Positions 43,809-52,881 of a stretch of 64,000 nucleotides of DNA are shown here, in pieces. Each line of letters opens with the position of its first letter. The first letter of the stretch is position 1. Made by a program: the position numbers and the translations under genes. The notes below the pieces were generated by a model, which was not told the DNA's origin, did not search any database, and was given only the letters and a program-made list of their open reading frames with translations. Source of the stretch: UBA11865 sp041570195 (GTDB taxonomy: Bacteria; Chloroflexota; Anaerolineae; Promineifilales; Promineifilaceae); assembly GCA_041570195.1 (NCBI GenBank), contig JBFFWQ010000002.1, positions 59,714 through 123,713 on the forward strand, given 5' to 3'.

Positions 43809-43849
43809 CCTGTCTGGGGACCGTAGCTATACTTGTTTGCAATAGCAAA

Positions 43850-44101
43850 TATCAGTAAAGACTATGATGAAGCGCAGTACGGCTTGTTCGATGCTTCAGA
43901 GAGTTGACGGTCGCTGCAAGTCAACAGCTCAATTGCCGGAATCCACTTCTGAGTCGCCGCCGAAATAAGGCGTGCCGGTTTATCGCCCGTTACGCGGAAT
44001 CAAGAGGCCAGTCATCCGACTTCGTAGGCAACAGATGAGGTTACTGGCGAATCCAGGTGGCACCACGGGCACCCTCGTCCTGGAACGGGGGTGCCCTTTC
44101 T
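43850..44101 (+). promoter_or_regulatory. Serine-specific T-box leader of serS
   Basis: The 250-nt leader carries the T-box marks. Stem I has AGTAC near its base and an AGAGAG...CTGCAAG distal region. The specifier position is TCC (43942-43944) followed by A, a serine codon. The T-box core AGGTGGCACCACG (44055-44067) has the bulge TGGC that pairs with the uncharged GCCA end, fitting the G73 of tRNA-Ser. A terminator GGGCACCC (44067-44074) / GGGTGCCC (44089-44096) is followed by TTTCTATTT. Uncharged tRNA-Ser would favour the antiterminator and switch serS on. Confidence 0.85.
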
Positions 44102-44190
44102 ATTTACAAGCCCATACCTATCGAGAAGTTGACTTTGGCTTCGTATAGTCCGTCAGGCAGCAATCTATAAAGTCTTTACGGAGGAATCGT

Positions 44191-45573
44191 ATGATCGACA
44201 TCGGCCTGATCCGCAAGAACCCTGAGTGGGTGAAAGAACAGATCGCCAAATTAAATGATTCGGCGCCCATTGACGAGATTTTGGCTGCTGACACGCGAAG
44301 GCGGGAGATCATTCAACGTGAGGAAGCACTTCAGCGACAACTTAATCTGTCATCGAAATCCATAGGCCAGCGTATGGGGCAGCTGAAGCGGCTGGAAGCT
44401 CAAATCCGGGAAGCGGAGGCCAATCTAGAAGCAGATAATCGCCCGGAAATCGATGAACTGAGGGCCAACGCTGCTGAGTTGGAACGGCAGGTAGCCGAAG
44501 CAAAGAGCGGCGCGCGTTCGCTAGGTGATCAGAAAGCTCCCCTTAAAGATGAACTGCAGTCGGTTGAACAGCAGCTTCGCGAATTAATGTTGTGGGTGCC
44601 TAATTTGCCGCATGAGAGCGTGCCGATCGGCGCGGATGATACTCTAAATGTGGTATATGATCCTCAAGGACCGCCGTTGCCCGATTTTAATTTTCCGGCA
44701 AAGGCTCACTGGGACCTTGGCCCTGAACTCGGTGTACTTGATTTTGAGAGGGGCGTGAAGCTAAGCGGATCACGTTTTTATATCCTGCAGGGAATGGGAG
44801 CCCGACTGCAGAGGGCTCTGATTCAATTCATGCTTGACTATCATGTTGGCACTCACGGCTACATAGAAATACACCCGCCATATATGGTTCGATCCGAGAT
44901 GTTTGTAGGTGCAGCGCAGCTCCCGAAGTTCGCCCATAACATCTATCGCGATGCAGAAGAAGATTTCATGTGGCTTGGCACGGCAGAGATCGCGCTAACA
45001 AACTTGCACCGAGACGAAATCCTTAACGAAGAAGACTTGCCAATTAATTATGTCGCCTATACTGCCTGCTTCAGACGTGAGAAGTTCAGCGCTGGCCGCG
45101 ATGTACGCGGCATCAAGCGTGGTCACCAATTCGACAAAGTAGAAATGTACAAGTTCACAACACCCGAAAAGAGTTATGAGGCGCTGGCTGAACTCGTCCG
45201 GCATGCCAGCGATGTTTGCGAAGCACTTGAGCTTCCCTATCGCCTGGTTGAAATGGTGACCGGCGATCTCGGTTTCGCAGCTTCCAAGAAGTACGACCTA
45301 GAAGTTTGGGCCGCAGGTTGTCAGGAGTGGCTTGAGGTGAGCTCGTGCAGCAATTGCGAGTCGTTTCAGGCCCGCCGGGCAAACGTGCGCTATCGTCCAT
45401 TAGAAGGCGGAAAACCCCGTTTCGCTCATACGTTGAACGGGAGCGGATTGGCCCTGCCTAGGATACTCATTGCCATCATGGAGAATTATCAGAATGCCGA
45501 CGGAACGATCACGGTTCCCGACATTCTGCGGCCGTATATGGGTGGACTAGAAACGATATCTGCTTCTGGCTGA
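44191..45573 (+). CDS. serS: Seryl-tRNA synthetase
   Basis: 460 residues. The N-terminal arm of two long helices (about 30-115, REEALQRQLNLSSKSIGQRM and on) contacts the long variable arm of tRNA-Ser and tRNA-Sec. The class II core has HWDLGPELGVLDFERGVKLS, LGTAEIALTNLHRDEIL, YTACFRREKFSAGRDVRGI (motif 2) and LNGSGLALPRILIAIMENYQ (motif 3). It also serves selenocysteine synthesis by charging tRNA-Sec; selB and selD are nearby. Strong Shine-Dalgarno (acggaggaatcgt). Controlled by the T-box upstream. The 89-nt gap between T-box and ATG shows nothing else. Confidence 0.98.
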   Translation: MIDIGLIRKNPEWVKEQIAKLNDSAPIDEILAADTRRREIIQREEALQRQLNLSSKSIGQRMGQLKRLEAQIREAEANLEADNRPEIDELRANAAELERQVAEAKSGARSLGDQKAPLKDELQSVEQQLRELMLWVPNLPHESVPIGADDTLNVVYDPQGPPLPDFNFPAKAHWDLGPELGVLDFERGVKLSGSRFYILQGMGARLQRALIQFMLDYHVGTHGYIEIHPPYMVRSEMFVGAAQLPKFAHNIYRDAEEDFMWLGTAEIALTNLHRDEILNEEDLPINYVAYTACFRREKFSAGRDVRGIKRGHQFDKVEMYKFTTPEKSYEALAELVRHASDVCEALELPYRLVEMVTGDLGFAASKKYDLEVWAAGCQEWLEVSSCSNCESFQARRANVRYRPLEGGKPRFAHTLNGSGLALPRILIAIMENYQNADGTITVPDILRPYMGGLETISASG

Positions 45574-45594
45574 CCTACGGGCGATGAGCTGAAC

Positions 45595-46914
45595 CTAGGT
45601 AGCAATATTGCTCTGATTCTCGGCCTCGGCGCCCTCTAATAGCGAAGCGTAAGCTTGCAGCATCCTGCGGGCGATTTTAGGCCAATCGTATGCCAGGGCC
45701 TGCTGGCGAGCCTGACTTCCGAGCGCTTTTCGACAGGCCTCATCCTGCAACAACGTGAAGATGCGTTCGGCCAAAGCTTCCGGATCACGAGACGGCACCA
45801 GAAATCCATTTTGGCCATCTTTGACGAGGAAGGCCAATCCGCCCACTTCAGAGGCAATAACCGGAGTTCCCATAGCCATTGCCTCGAGCGCAACCATGCC
45901 GAAGCTCTCGTAGTGCGATGGCATGACCACCATTTCGGCAGCCGCGTAATAGTCTGGCAGGATGTCCTGATCTTTGGCACCCAAGAAAGTAACGGTCTCG
46001 GCAACCCCGAGTTTGCTGCGTAACTCTTGCAAGCGGGTCATTTCGTCATCTGGATTGTCATTCCAGGGATCGCCGCCGATTATGGCCACACAAACGTCAT
46101 GCACTGCCTGCGGCTGTCTTTGCTGGATGAGGGCGATGGCCTTCAATAGAGTATCCACTCCCTTGAGAGGCTCTATCCGGCCGGCGAAGAGAATGTTTCG
46201 ATGGTTGTCTGGGATTCCTACACGACGTTTTGCATGCTCTCTTGGAATTGGCGAAAAGCGCTCCAGATCCACGCCCGGTGGAATCGTAACCACCTTGGCC
46301 ATATCGGCCCCGTATAGCCAGTGAAGCTGTGCGTATTCGGCCGGCGTCGCAGCAATGATGGCATCTGCAAAAGCCATGACTTGGATTTCACCGTCGATTC
46401 TGGCCTTTGGGGCCCGCTCTTCTTCAGTGAGCGCGATCCGATTCTTCATGTGGCCGAGAGTATGGAACATCTGAACTACCGGCGTCACACCCCAAATGGA
46501 CTTGAGTCTCTCAGCCACCAGCCCTGACATCCAATAGTGACTGTGGATAAGATCATAGTGCAGATTTTCGGCTCGAACGAAGGCCAGCACCCCTTCGACA
46601 AACTCATCGAGATAGTGGACGATTCTAGGTACCGGTATCGGCTTTTCCGGCCCAGCCGGAATATGAATGACACGCGCGCCGAAGCCGAGGTCGTGGCGCA
46701 CCGTTGGCTGGCAATCATCCTCTGATCGGGTAAACACGTCGACGCCAATGCCCAGCCGGGCCAGCGCCCGACTAAAATCGCGCACGTAAACGTTCATCCC
46801 GCCAGTCTTCTTGCCACCCAGCGTGGCCAAAGGGCATGTATGCACACTCATCATCGCCACCCGTTTGAGGGGTAAATCAGCTAGTTGCTTTTGATCGGCG
46901 CCTTCGGTAAACAT
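45595..46914 (-). CDS. GT4 glycosyltransferase, MshA-like
   Basis: 439 residues. The N-terminal domain has SVHTCPLATLGGKKTGGMNV and YVRDFSRALARLGIGVDVFT, the pattern of MshA and sucrose-phosphate-synthase-like enzymes. The C-terminal domain has ILFAGRIEPLKGVDTLLKAI and SHYESFGMVALEAMAMGTPV (the E-x7-E nucleotide-sugar site). The acceptor is unknown; mycothiol synthesis is not implied, because other msh genes are absent. ATG 46914 is preceded by ggag and is preferred. A longer frame starts at GTG 46986, overlapping the selB stop by 4 nt. Confidence 0.85.
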   Translation of the reverse strand: MFTEGADQKQLADLPLKRVAMMSVHTCPLATLGGKKTGGMNVYVRDFSRALARLGIGVDVFTRSEDDCQPTVRHDLGFGARVIHIPAGPEKPIPVPRIVHYLDEFVEGVLAFVRAENLHYDLIHSHYWMSGLVAERLKSIWGVTPVVQMFHTLGHMKNRIALTEEERAPKARIDGEIQVMAFADAIIAATPAEYAQLHWLYGADMAKVVTIPPGVDLERFSPIPREHAKRRVGIPDNHRNILFAGRIEPLKGVDTLLKAIALIQQRQPQAVHDVCVAIIGGDPWNDNPDDEMTRLQELRSKLGVAETVTFLGAKDQDILPDYYAAAEMVVMPSHYESFGMVALEAMAMGTPVIASEVGGLAFLVKDGQNGFLVPSRDPEALAERIFTLLQDEACRKALGSQARQQALAYDWPKIARRMLQAYASLLEGAEAENQSNIAT

Positions 46915-46982
46915 ACTACTCCGGCTCTTTCTTTGAGCCGTCGCAGAGTAACGACTCGTGCGACGGCTGTACGGATCTACAC

Positions 46983-48863
46983 TCACCCATTGGAGGCTAC
47001 TAATTCTCGAAAGTCGCCGATACGTCTGGTGATGTGAATGTCATCCAGATGCTCTAGAATTGCGATCGCGTACTTGCGACTGGTGCCCAGTAGGTCGCGT
47101 AACTGAGCAACGTCCATCGTGCGCCTCTGAAGCAAGAAGTCGCGAATCTGGTCGACGATCTGTTCGTAGACAGCCGATGTATATACCACGTCATCACTGA
47201 CTTGAATAAGCTGACCCAAATCGATGAGAGCACTGTAGACGTCGTCGCCGACTACCCCGCGAGTATCTTTCACGCTTGCACTGTTCACGCCCTGGCGGTT
47301 AAGGCGGGCCAACAGTTGGTCAATAGCCTGTTGCTGCCTGGCAGAGAAGGAAATGCTGTGGTCGGAAAGACGCAGAAGTCCACGTTCTTCAACAATCGTC
47401 TGATCAGTCAGCATCTCGTCAAGAAGTGGGTTGAACACGGCTTGCACGGCCTTCATCCGGCTGCGCAATTCCTCGCGACTCATTCCGAGCTTCAAAGGCG
47501 ATCGTCGGTGAAAGCGGCCAAGTTCGTCTACAAGTTGCCTGGCGAGACTTTGCCAGCCGGCCGATGTGCAGACAAAGCCGCCAATAACTCGGATGGAATC
47601 CTCGGCCAGCAAGTGACGCCAGGCCTCGTCTGCACGCTCTGGCGCCAGGCCCGAGCGTAACAGCAGCTCATCCCGTCGAACTGGCTCCAGGCCAGTCGCG
47701 GTTTGCAGCAACAGCTCTTCGGGCGAACCCTGAGCCAAGGTTTCGAGTCTGGAAACTATCTCTGGTCTAAACCTGCGATGACGTCGGCCGGGATTCGGGT
47801 CCAATATCATGCCACCGCCGATCGTAGATGACGGCGATGGGCGGCGCAGAATAAAGCGGTCTCCCCGACTGACGACAACTGGCTGTCGCAGCGAGAGTTG
47901 CATCCAACCTTCCACGCCCGGATCGATTTGCCTTTGGCCCAGTACGCGAGTTCTGGCCACGACCTCGGCCGAACCAACGTGCAGTTTCACTTCCACATTA
48001 TGTTTCAGCGGGGCGTGCGTTTGCCGTAGATGCCGATATGTGACATCACACAGCAGTGTACCCTCATAGGTACCAGGAGACGTCACTACATCGCCGCGTC
48101 GAAGGGCCTCCTTCGAGATTCCAGTCAAATTGGCGGCTACGCGACTGCCCGGTCTGGCAGTATCTAGCTTCGAGCGATGAGTTTGCAAGCCTCGGATTCG
48201 ACCCTTATGCCCACCGGGCTGGACGACAATCTGATCCCCGACCGAAAAGCAGCCGTCAAGGAGCGTACCGGTCACAATTGTGCCGAATCCCGACAACGAG
48301 AAGGCGCGATCAATTGGCAAACGCGGACGACCAAGATCCGGCCGTGGTGTCGTTCCACGCAGCCGCGCTGATAATGTGTCGCGCAGCTTTTCCATACCCT
48401 GACCACTGATGGGTGACACGGGTACCACCGGCGCATCAGCCAATGCCGTGCCCGATAAGGTTTCCAGGACATCTAGCATTACCAACTCTAGCCACTCAGG
48501 ATCGTCGACAAGGTCAACTTTCGTCAAGGCCACGACGCCGCCGTACACTTGTAGCAGGTCTAGTATTGCCAGGTGTTCCTTTGTTTGGGGCATCACGCCC
48601 TCGTCCGCTGCGATCACCAGCAGAGCCAGATCGATGCCGCCGACGCCGGCCAACATGTTTTCGATGAAGTCCCGGTGTCCGGGTACGTCAATGATGCCAA
48701 CCTCAGCCTGATCCTCACCCGCTTTCATCCAGGCAAAGCCCAGGTCAATGGTCATAGCGCGCTCTTTTTCTTCTTTCAGCCGATCGGGATCTATACCTGT
48801 CAGTGCTTCAACCAGAGTGGACTTACCGTGGTCCACATGGCCGGCCGTGCCAATAACGTACAT
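46983..48863 (-). CDS. selB: Selenocysteine-specific elongation factor SelB
   Basis: 626 residues. The EF-Tu-like GTPase shows G1 GTAGHVDHGKSTLVEALTG, the SelB-typical DRLKEEKERAMTIDLGFAWM, G3 DVPGHRDFIENML and G4 TKVDLV. Domains II-III follow (FGTIVTGTLLDGCFSVGD). The C-terminal half consists of winged-helix repeats that bind the SECIS (VLGQRQ..., RDLLGTSRKYAIAILEHLDD at the end). SelB brings Sec-tRNA to UGA. Its ATG overlaps the stop of the coiled-coil gene by one base (TAATG), so it is translated as second gene. No selA or selC was found in the window. Confidence 0.96.
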   Translation of the reverse strand: MYVIGTAGHVDHGKSTLVEALTGIDPDRLKEEKERAMTIDLGFAWMKAGEDQAEVGIIDVPGHRDFIENMLAGVGGIDLALLVIAADEGVMPQTKEHLAILDLLQVYGGVVALTKVDLVDDPEWLELVMLDVLETLSGTALADAPVVPVSPISGQGMEKLRDTLSARLRGTTPRPDLGRPRLPIDRAFSLSGFGTIVTGTLLDGCFSVGDQIVVQPGGHKGRIRGLQTHRSKLDTARPGSRVAANLTGISKEALRRGDVVTSPGTYEGTLLCDVTYRHLRQTHAPLKHNVEVKLHVGSAEVVARTRVLGQRQIDPGVEGWMQLSLRQPVVVSRGDRFILRRPSPSSTIGGGMILDPNPGRRHRRFRPEIVSRLETLAQGSPEELLLQTATGLEPVRRDELLLRSGLAPERADEAWRHLLAEDSIRVIGGFVCTSAGWQSLARQLVDELGRFHRRSPLKLGMSREELRSRMKAVQAVFNPLLDEMLTDQTIVEERGLLRLSDHSISFSARQQQAIDQLLARLNRQGVNSASVKDTRGVVGDDVYSALIDLGQLIQVSDDVVYTSAVYEQIVDQIRDFLLQRRTMDVAQLRDLLGTSRKYAIAILEHLDDIHITRRIGDFRELVASNG

Positions 48864-50110
48864 TATTCTTCTCGGACCGGAACCAGTGCCGGCTGGCGCC
48901 GGCTATCTGGATTGTGCGCAATAGCTTTTTCCACTTCTTCAAGCCAGATTCGCGGCCACTTCTTCATGGCATCGGCCTGGGCATTTTGAATGCGCCACAA
49001 GGTATCCTTTTCTGACTCCAGGGCCTGTATGCTCTCTGACAATTCACGAAGCTGCTCAAGAATCTTCCTTTCGCTACGTTCGGCACCGGACCAGCGTTGG
49101 TCACTTTCGACCTCCTGATTCTTCCAGCGCTTGTCATCTTCTAGCAAGAACGCCTCCCAGCGCGAACGCATTTGTCCCGCTTCCACACGGGCAAGCTCAG
49201 AGGCCTCACGTTGCTGCTGTTCCATCTGTTGCTGCCAGTCCACCATGGCTTGCACAGCCGTCTTTGCTTCCTTGTACTGGGTTGCGAACTTGACCCACTC
49301 GGTCGCGTAGCGCTCCATCTGCTCCTGCATGGCGTCTAGGGCAAATTGTCGCTCCTCTAGTCGCTTATTGCGCTGAAGTTCGCCCATCTGGACCTGGTCT
49401 CCCCAGGACTTCATCTGCTGCCGTAGTTCGGCGCCCGTGTCGGTAAGCTCCTGCACGCTACTTTGCAGCCGCGCAAGGCTGTGGTTAGTGATGTCGAGCC
49501 GAGAATTGATCGACTCAATCTTTTTGCTGTTCTCCAGCAACGAGTCTTGGCTCTCGGCGACGGAGGAAGCATTCGTCTGCTCCGACTCTTCAACGAATTT
49601 TAAGGCCTGCTGCCATGTCTCTACTTCGCCTGCCAAAGCACGCTCCCGATTCTGAACGCTCCCCACAAGCTTGGCCAATCGCTCTTCTTCCACCTTGCGA
49701 TGCTCCATTTCCTCAAGGAGGCGGTCAATTGGCGTTATGGCCTTGCGGATATCAGCGATCTCGCGCTGGTGAACATCGTGTTCGACTCGCCGCAATCTCT
49801 CGAGTTCCTCATCTCCTACAACGCGGCGTTTGTCGTACTGCTCAATCAATTTGACCATCTCATCCTTGAATTGAACCAACTGCGTGTCAGCTTGGGCCGC
49901 CAATGCGATTTGACCACTGGCTTTGCTCAACTTGACTTCAAGTTCCTTTATCCGCTTTTCTCGCGACTCAAGCTTTCTTTCCCAAGCGGTCAGCCGTTGC
50001 TCCAGCTGTACCATGCGGCGCGCGGCCTTTAAGCGTTCCTCATCGAGCCAGTCTACGCGGCTGCGCAGTTCTTCGGTTTCACCATTCTCTTTCGTCGAGT
50101 TTCTCGCCAT
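48863..50110 (-). CDS. Long coiled-coil protein of unknown function, coupled to selB
   Basis: 415 residues, almost entirely charged helix. Heptad-like runs extend from about residue 15 to 380 (for example EERLKAARRMVQLEQRLTAW, KRIKELEVKLSKASGQIALA, RLLEEMEHRKVEEERLAKLV, LARLQSSVQELTDTGAELRQ). There is no signal peptide, membrane helix or enzymatic motif. Tryptophans recur in the last third (WGDQ, WVKF, WQQQ, WEAF, WSGA). The frame opens at 50194, but ATG 50110 follows taggagagtgtgac. Its stop overlaps the selB ATG by one base. It is first in an operon with a structured leader. The role is unknown; the fixed link to selB may be fortuitous. Confidence 0.85.
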   Translation of the reverse strand: MARNSTKENGETEELRSRVDWLDEERLKAARRMVQLEQRLTAWERKLESREKRIKELEVKLSKASGQIALAAQADTQLVQFKDEMVKLIEQYDKRRVVGDEELERLRRVEHDVHQREIADIRKAITPIDRLLEEMEHRKVEEERLAKLVGSVQNRERALAGEVETWQQALKFVEESEQTNASSVAESQDSLLENSKKIESINSRLDITNHSLARLQSSVQELTDTGAELRQQMKSWGDQVQMGELQRNKRLEERQFALDAMQEQMERYATEWVKFATQYKEAKTAVQAMVDWQQQMEQQQREASELARVEAGQMRSRWEAFLLEDDKRWKNQEVESDQRWSGAERSERKILEQLRELSESIQALESEKDTLWRIQNAQADAMKKWPRIWLEEVEKAIAHNPDSRRQPALVPVREE

Positions 50111-50128
50111 GTCACACTCTCCTATAGA

Positions 50129-50190
50129 CTGTGCGCCTGCGTACGAATACCGGCGCCAAGCCAGATGACTGCACCGTTCAGGGCGCACAG
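50129..50190 (-). promoter_or_regulatory. Structured 5' leader of the coiled-coil/selB operon
   Basis: In the minus-strand RNA, CTGTGCGCC (50190-50182) pairs perfectly over 9 bp with GGCGCACAG (50137-50129). They enclose 44 nt that can form smaller hairpins, including GUA-UUCG-UAC. The Shine-Dalgarno starts a few nucleotides after the closing arm. A TATAAT box on the same strand lies at 50252-50247 without a good -35. E. coli selAB has a SECIS-like leader element, so a selenium-linked switch is possible. It does not fold as a tRNA. Confidence 0.5.
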
Positions 50191-50395
50191 CCACTTTCCC
50201 ATTTTGCGGGCTGTCAGTAGTCTACGGCCTATCAATGGGCCTGAGCATTATAGCCAAGTCGTTGGTGTCAGGCGAAAAGCGGACTAGTAATCTTGCCATC
50301 CATCGTGCTGCACATCGGCCGGCGCAAAAGACACATTGCCTGCTAACAGCAGGGACAAACCAGATCGATCGTAGGTTAGATCTTCGGGCTGTAGA

Positions 50396-50425
50396 TTGCC
50401 TGACCCACAGCGCCAGGCTTATAAT
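50396..50425 (+). promoter_or_regulatory. Promoter of the first GT4 gene, next to its ATG
   Basis: TTGCCT (50396-50401), 18-nt spacer, TATAAT (50420-50425). Only 8 nt separate the -10 from ATG 50434 and no Shine-Dalgarno is present, so the transcript should be leaderless. The rest of the 323-nt divergent region contains only the selB-operon leader and no gene. Confidence 0.6.
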
Positions 50426-50433
50426 TCTGCGTT

Positions 50434-51558
50434 ATGCACATCGGCATTGATAGTCGGCTACCTTACTACCAAGTGGGCGGGATCAGCAACTACATCATCA
50501 ACCTGACAAGGGCCCTGGCTGAATTAGGCAGTGGGCATCGATTCACTGTCTTTCATAGTCGAAAAGATCGTCGCAGCTACGTGAGTCGAGAGATGCGCAG
50601 GTTCGGCCGAGCGGACTTATGGACCCCTTGCCACCATAGGTTTGAACGCTGGTCTCTAGGCGCGGAGCTACTGCCGCATCATTTGCAAGTCATGCATAGC
50701 CCGGATTTCATCCCACCTGCCTTTGGCGCCGGTTGCCGGATAATCACGGTCCACGATCTCAATTTTCTGCTATACCCTGAATTCTTGACGACCGAGAGCC
50801 GTCGTTACTACAACGGTCAGATCGACTGGGCGGTTCGACAGGCCGACCACATACTGGCCGACAGCCATCACACCCGTTTGGATCTCATCGAGCGGCTGGC
50901 CGTCGACCCTGGGCGCGTGAGCACAGTCCATCTGGCAGCCAGTCCTATTTTTACCCAAGAGTCGCCCCCTGATGCGATCCAGGCAACCTTAGCCAAGTAT
51001 AGACTAGAGCGCGGCTTTGTCCTTTTCGTCGGCACAGTGTCACCTCGGAAGAATGTTGAGACGATCCTCGAGGCTTTTCATATGCTGCTAGAAGAGAATG
51101 CAGCTGAAACCTCGCTAGTTCTTGCCGGCGCTAAGGGATGGCTAACTGAGAACCTATTCGAGTCAATCGCCAAATCTGAACACCGCAAGCGGATCTTGCA
51201 CATCACCGATCTGACAGATGCCGAGTTGGCGCATTTGTACGCATCGGCCGGCGTACTTGTAATCCCTTCCCTCTACGAGGGCTTCGGCTTGCCCGCCCTG
51301 GAGGCGATGCACTGTGGCTGTCCCGTTGTCGCTAGCAACCGTTCGTCTTTGCCAGAAGTGGTCGGATCGGCCGGGATCCAGCTTGATCCGAGAGACGTGC
51401 TAGGTTGGTCCGAGGCCATGAGGCTGCTGCTGAACGACGCGGACGAGAGAATGCACTACGTGGGCAAAGGATATGAACAGGCTCGCAGTTTCTCATGGCG
51501 TAAGACGGCCGAGGCCACGCTGCGCATCTATGAACAGTGCTCTGATGAGATTCGCTGA
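50434..51558 (+). CDS. GT4 family glycosyltransferase
   Basis: 374 residues. The N-terminal domain has GIDSRLPYYQVGGISNYIIN and FHSRKDRRSYVSREM. The nucleotide-sugar domain has FVLFVGTVSPRKNVETILEA and IPSLYEGFGLPALEAMHCGC followed by PVVASNRSSLPEVVG. It is of the mannosyltransferase-like (WbaZ/PimB-like) GT4 type that builds surface glycans; donor and acceptor cannot be named. It is the first of two consecutive GT4 genes, with a promoter directly before the ATG. Confidence 0.9.
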   Translation: MHIGIDSRLPYYQVGGISNYIINLTRALAELGSGHRFTVFHSRKDRRSYVSREMRRFGRADLWTPCHHRFERWSLGAELLPHHLQVMHSPDFIPPAFGAGCRIITVHDLNFLLYPEFLTTESRRYYNGQIDWAVRQADHILADSHHTRLDLIERLAVDPGRVSTVHLAASPIFTQESPPDAIQATLAKYRLERGFVLFVGTVSPRKNVETILEAFHMLLEENAAETSLVLAGAKGWLTENLFESIAKSEHRKRILHITDLTDAELAHLYASAGVLVIPSLYEGFGLPALEAMHCGCPVVASNRSSLPEVVGSAGIQLDPRDVLGWSEAMRLLLNDADERMHYVGKGYEQARSFSWRKTAEATLRIYEQCSDEIR

Positions 51559-51591
51559 CGCGACAGAATCCGACTGACTAGTCGACGAATA

Positions 51592-52833
51592 ATGACCAAG
51601 ATCCTCCTCTTGACGCCCCAACTCCCTTACCCGCCCGAACAAGGCACGAGCTTGCGCAATTTCAACATCCTGCGCGGCCTGATGAGGTACCACCGCGTGA
51701 CCTTGCTAAGCTTTGCCGACTCACCGATATCGGTCGAGGCTGAGAGAGAGCTTTCCGATTGTGATAATGTAATCACCATTCCCGTGCCCGAGCGCAGTCT
51801 TTCTACTCGCTTGGGTAGAATGTTTACCGACGCGCGGCCCGACATGGCCCATCGCTTGCAGAGTGCAGACTACGCCAGCGCTTTGGCTAGCCTGCTCGAG
51901 GCGGGTGGGGGAGAACACGCCCCGGCATTTGATGTGCTTCAAGTCGAGGGCATTGAAATGGCCTTCGCCATCGACGTTGCACAATCGATCTGTCCCGATC
52001 TGAAGATTCTTTTCGACGATCACAATGCCGAATACGAGCTTCAAAGACGCGCCTATCTGGCCGACCGCGGACTTCCCAGACGTTGGCCGGCCGCGGCCTA
52101 TTCGCGCGTCCAGGCTCCTCGATTGCAGCGCTACGAAAGATGGGCGTGTAACAATGTCGATCACGTGGTAACCGTTAGCAACGAAGATCGCCGGCTGCTT
52201 CTAGATCTTGGGGTGGAATCGCCCATCTCGGTGATTCCCAACAGTGTTGATGTTGCCGACTACCTGCCGGAGGAGCAGACAACAGAGGATATCGACCTGG
52301 TCTTTGTTGGCAAGATGGACTATCGGCCGAATGTGGATGCAGTGCTCTGGTTCGCTGATATGATCTGGCCATTGATTCGACAGCAGCGACCTAATGCTTC
52401 CTGGGTCATCGTCGGCCAGAAGCCACATCGCAGACTGGAGTCCATTGCAGCGCAAGAGGGTGTAACTATCACCGGTCGAGTCGAAAAGGTCCAACCCTAT
52501 CTGCATAGGGGCCGCATCTTCATCATGCCCTTTAGGGTCGGCAGCGGAACGAGGCTCAAGCTCATCGAGGCGATGGCCAGTGGCCTGGCAATCGTGAGCA
52601 CCACTATCGGAGCGGAAGGCTTCTCGGTTCGCTCAGGAAAAGAACTATTACTTGCCGACAGCCCAGCTGATTTTGCGGCAGCTATCCTCGCGCTCCTGGA
52701 CGACCGGTATCGAAGGTCGCGGCTTGGGGAGCAGGCACAACGCTTCGCGAAGCAATATGACTGGCGGCGCGTGACGCCGCAATTTGTCGAAGTCTACAAA
52801 GACTTGCTGGCTAACCGTGACCAAGGGCATTGA
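51592..52833 (+). CDS. GT4 family glycosyltransferase (PEP-CTERM/exosortase-associated type)
   Basis: 413 residues. ILLLTPQLPYPPEQGTSLRN and FNILRGLMRYHRVTLLSFAD open the first domain. DDHNAEYELQRRAYL is followed by DHVVTVSNEDRRLLLDLGV. The second domain has LVFVGKMDYRPNVDAVLWFA and FIMPFRVGSGTRLKLIEAMA, a pattern of the sugar-transferase group often linked to exopolysaccharide loci. It starts 33 nt after the preceding GT4 gene with no strong Shine-Dalgarno. The two are likely one transcription unit. Confidence 0.88.
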   Translation: MTKILLLTPQLPYPPEQGTSLRNFNILRGLMRYHRVTLLSFADSPISVEAERELSDCDNVITIPVPERSLSTRLGRMFTDARPDMAHRLQSADYASALASLLEAGGGEHAPAFDVLQVEGIEMAFAIDVAQSICPDLKILFDDHNAEYELQRRAYLADRGLPRRWPAAAYSRVQAPRLQRYERWACNNVDHVVTVSNEDRRLLLDLGVESPISVIPNSVDVADYLPEEQTTEDIDLVFVGKMDYRPNVDAVLWFADMIWPLIRQQRPNASWVIVGQKPHRRLESIAAQEGVTITGRVEKVQPYLHRGRIFIMPFRVGSGTRLKLIEAMASGLAIVSTTIGAEGFSVRSGKELLLADSPADFAAAILALLDDRYRRSRLGEQAQRFAKQYDWRRVTPQFVEVYKDLLANRDQGH

Positions 52834-52881
52834 TAACTCAGTTCGAGTCCGTCTTGTCGCTCGCGAGTGTGGTGGCCCAAT

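Noticed and set aside
50129..50190. tRNA-Sec (selC) in the selB leader
   Set aside because: The 9-bp end stem looks like an acceptor arm, but there is no T-arm sequence, no long variable arm and only 62 nt.
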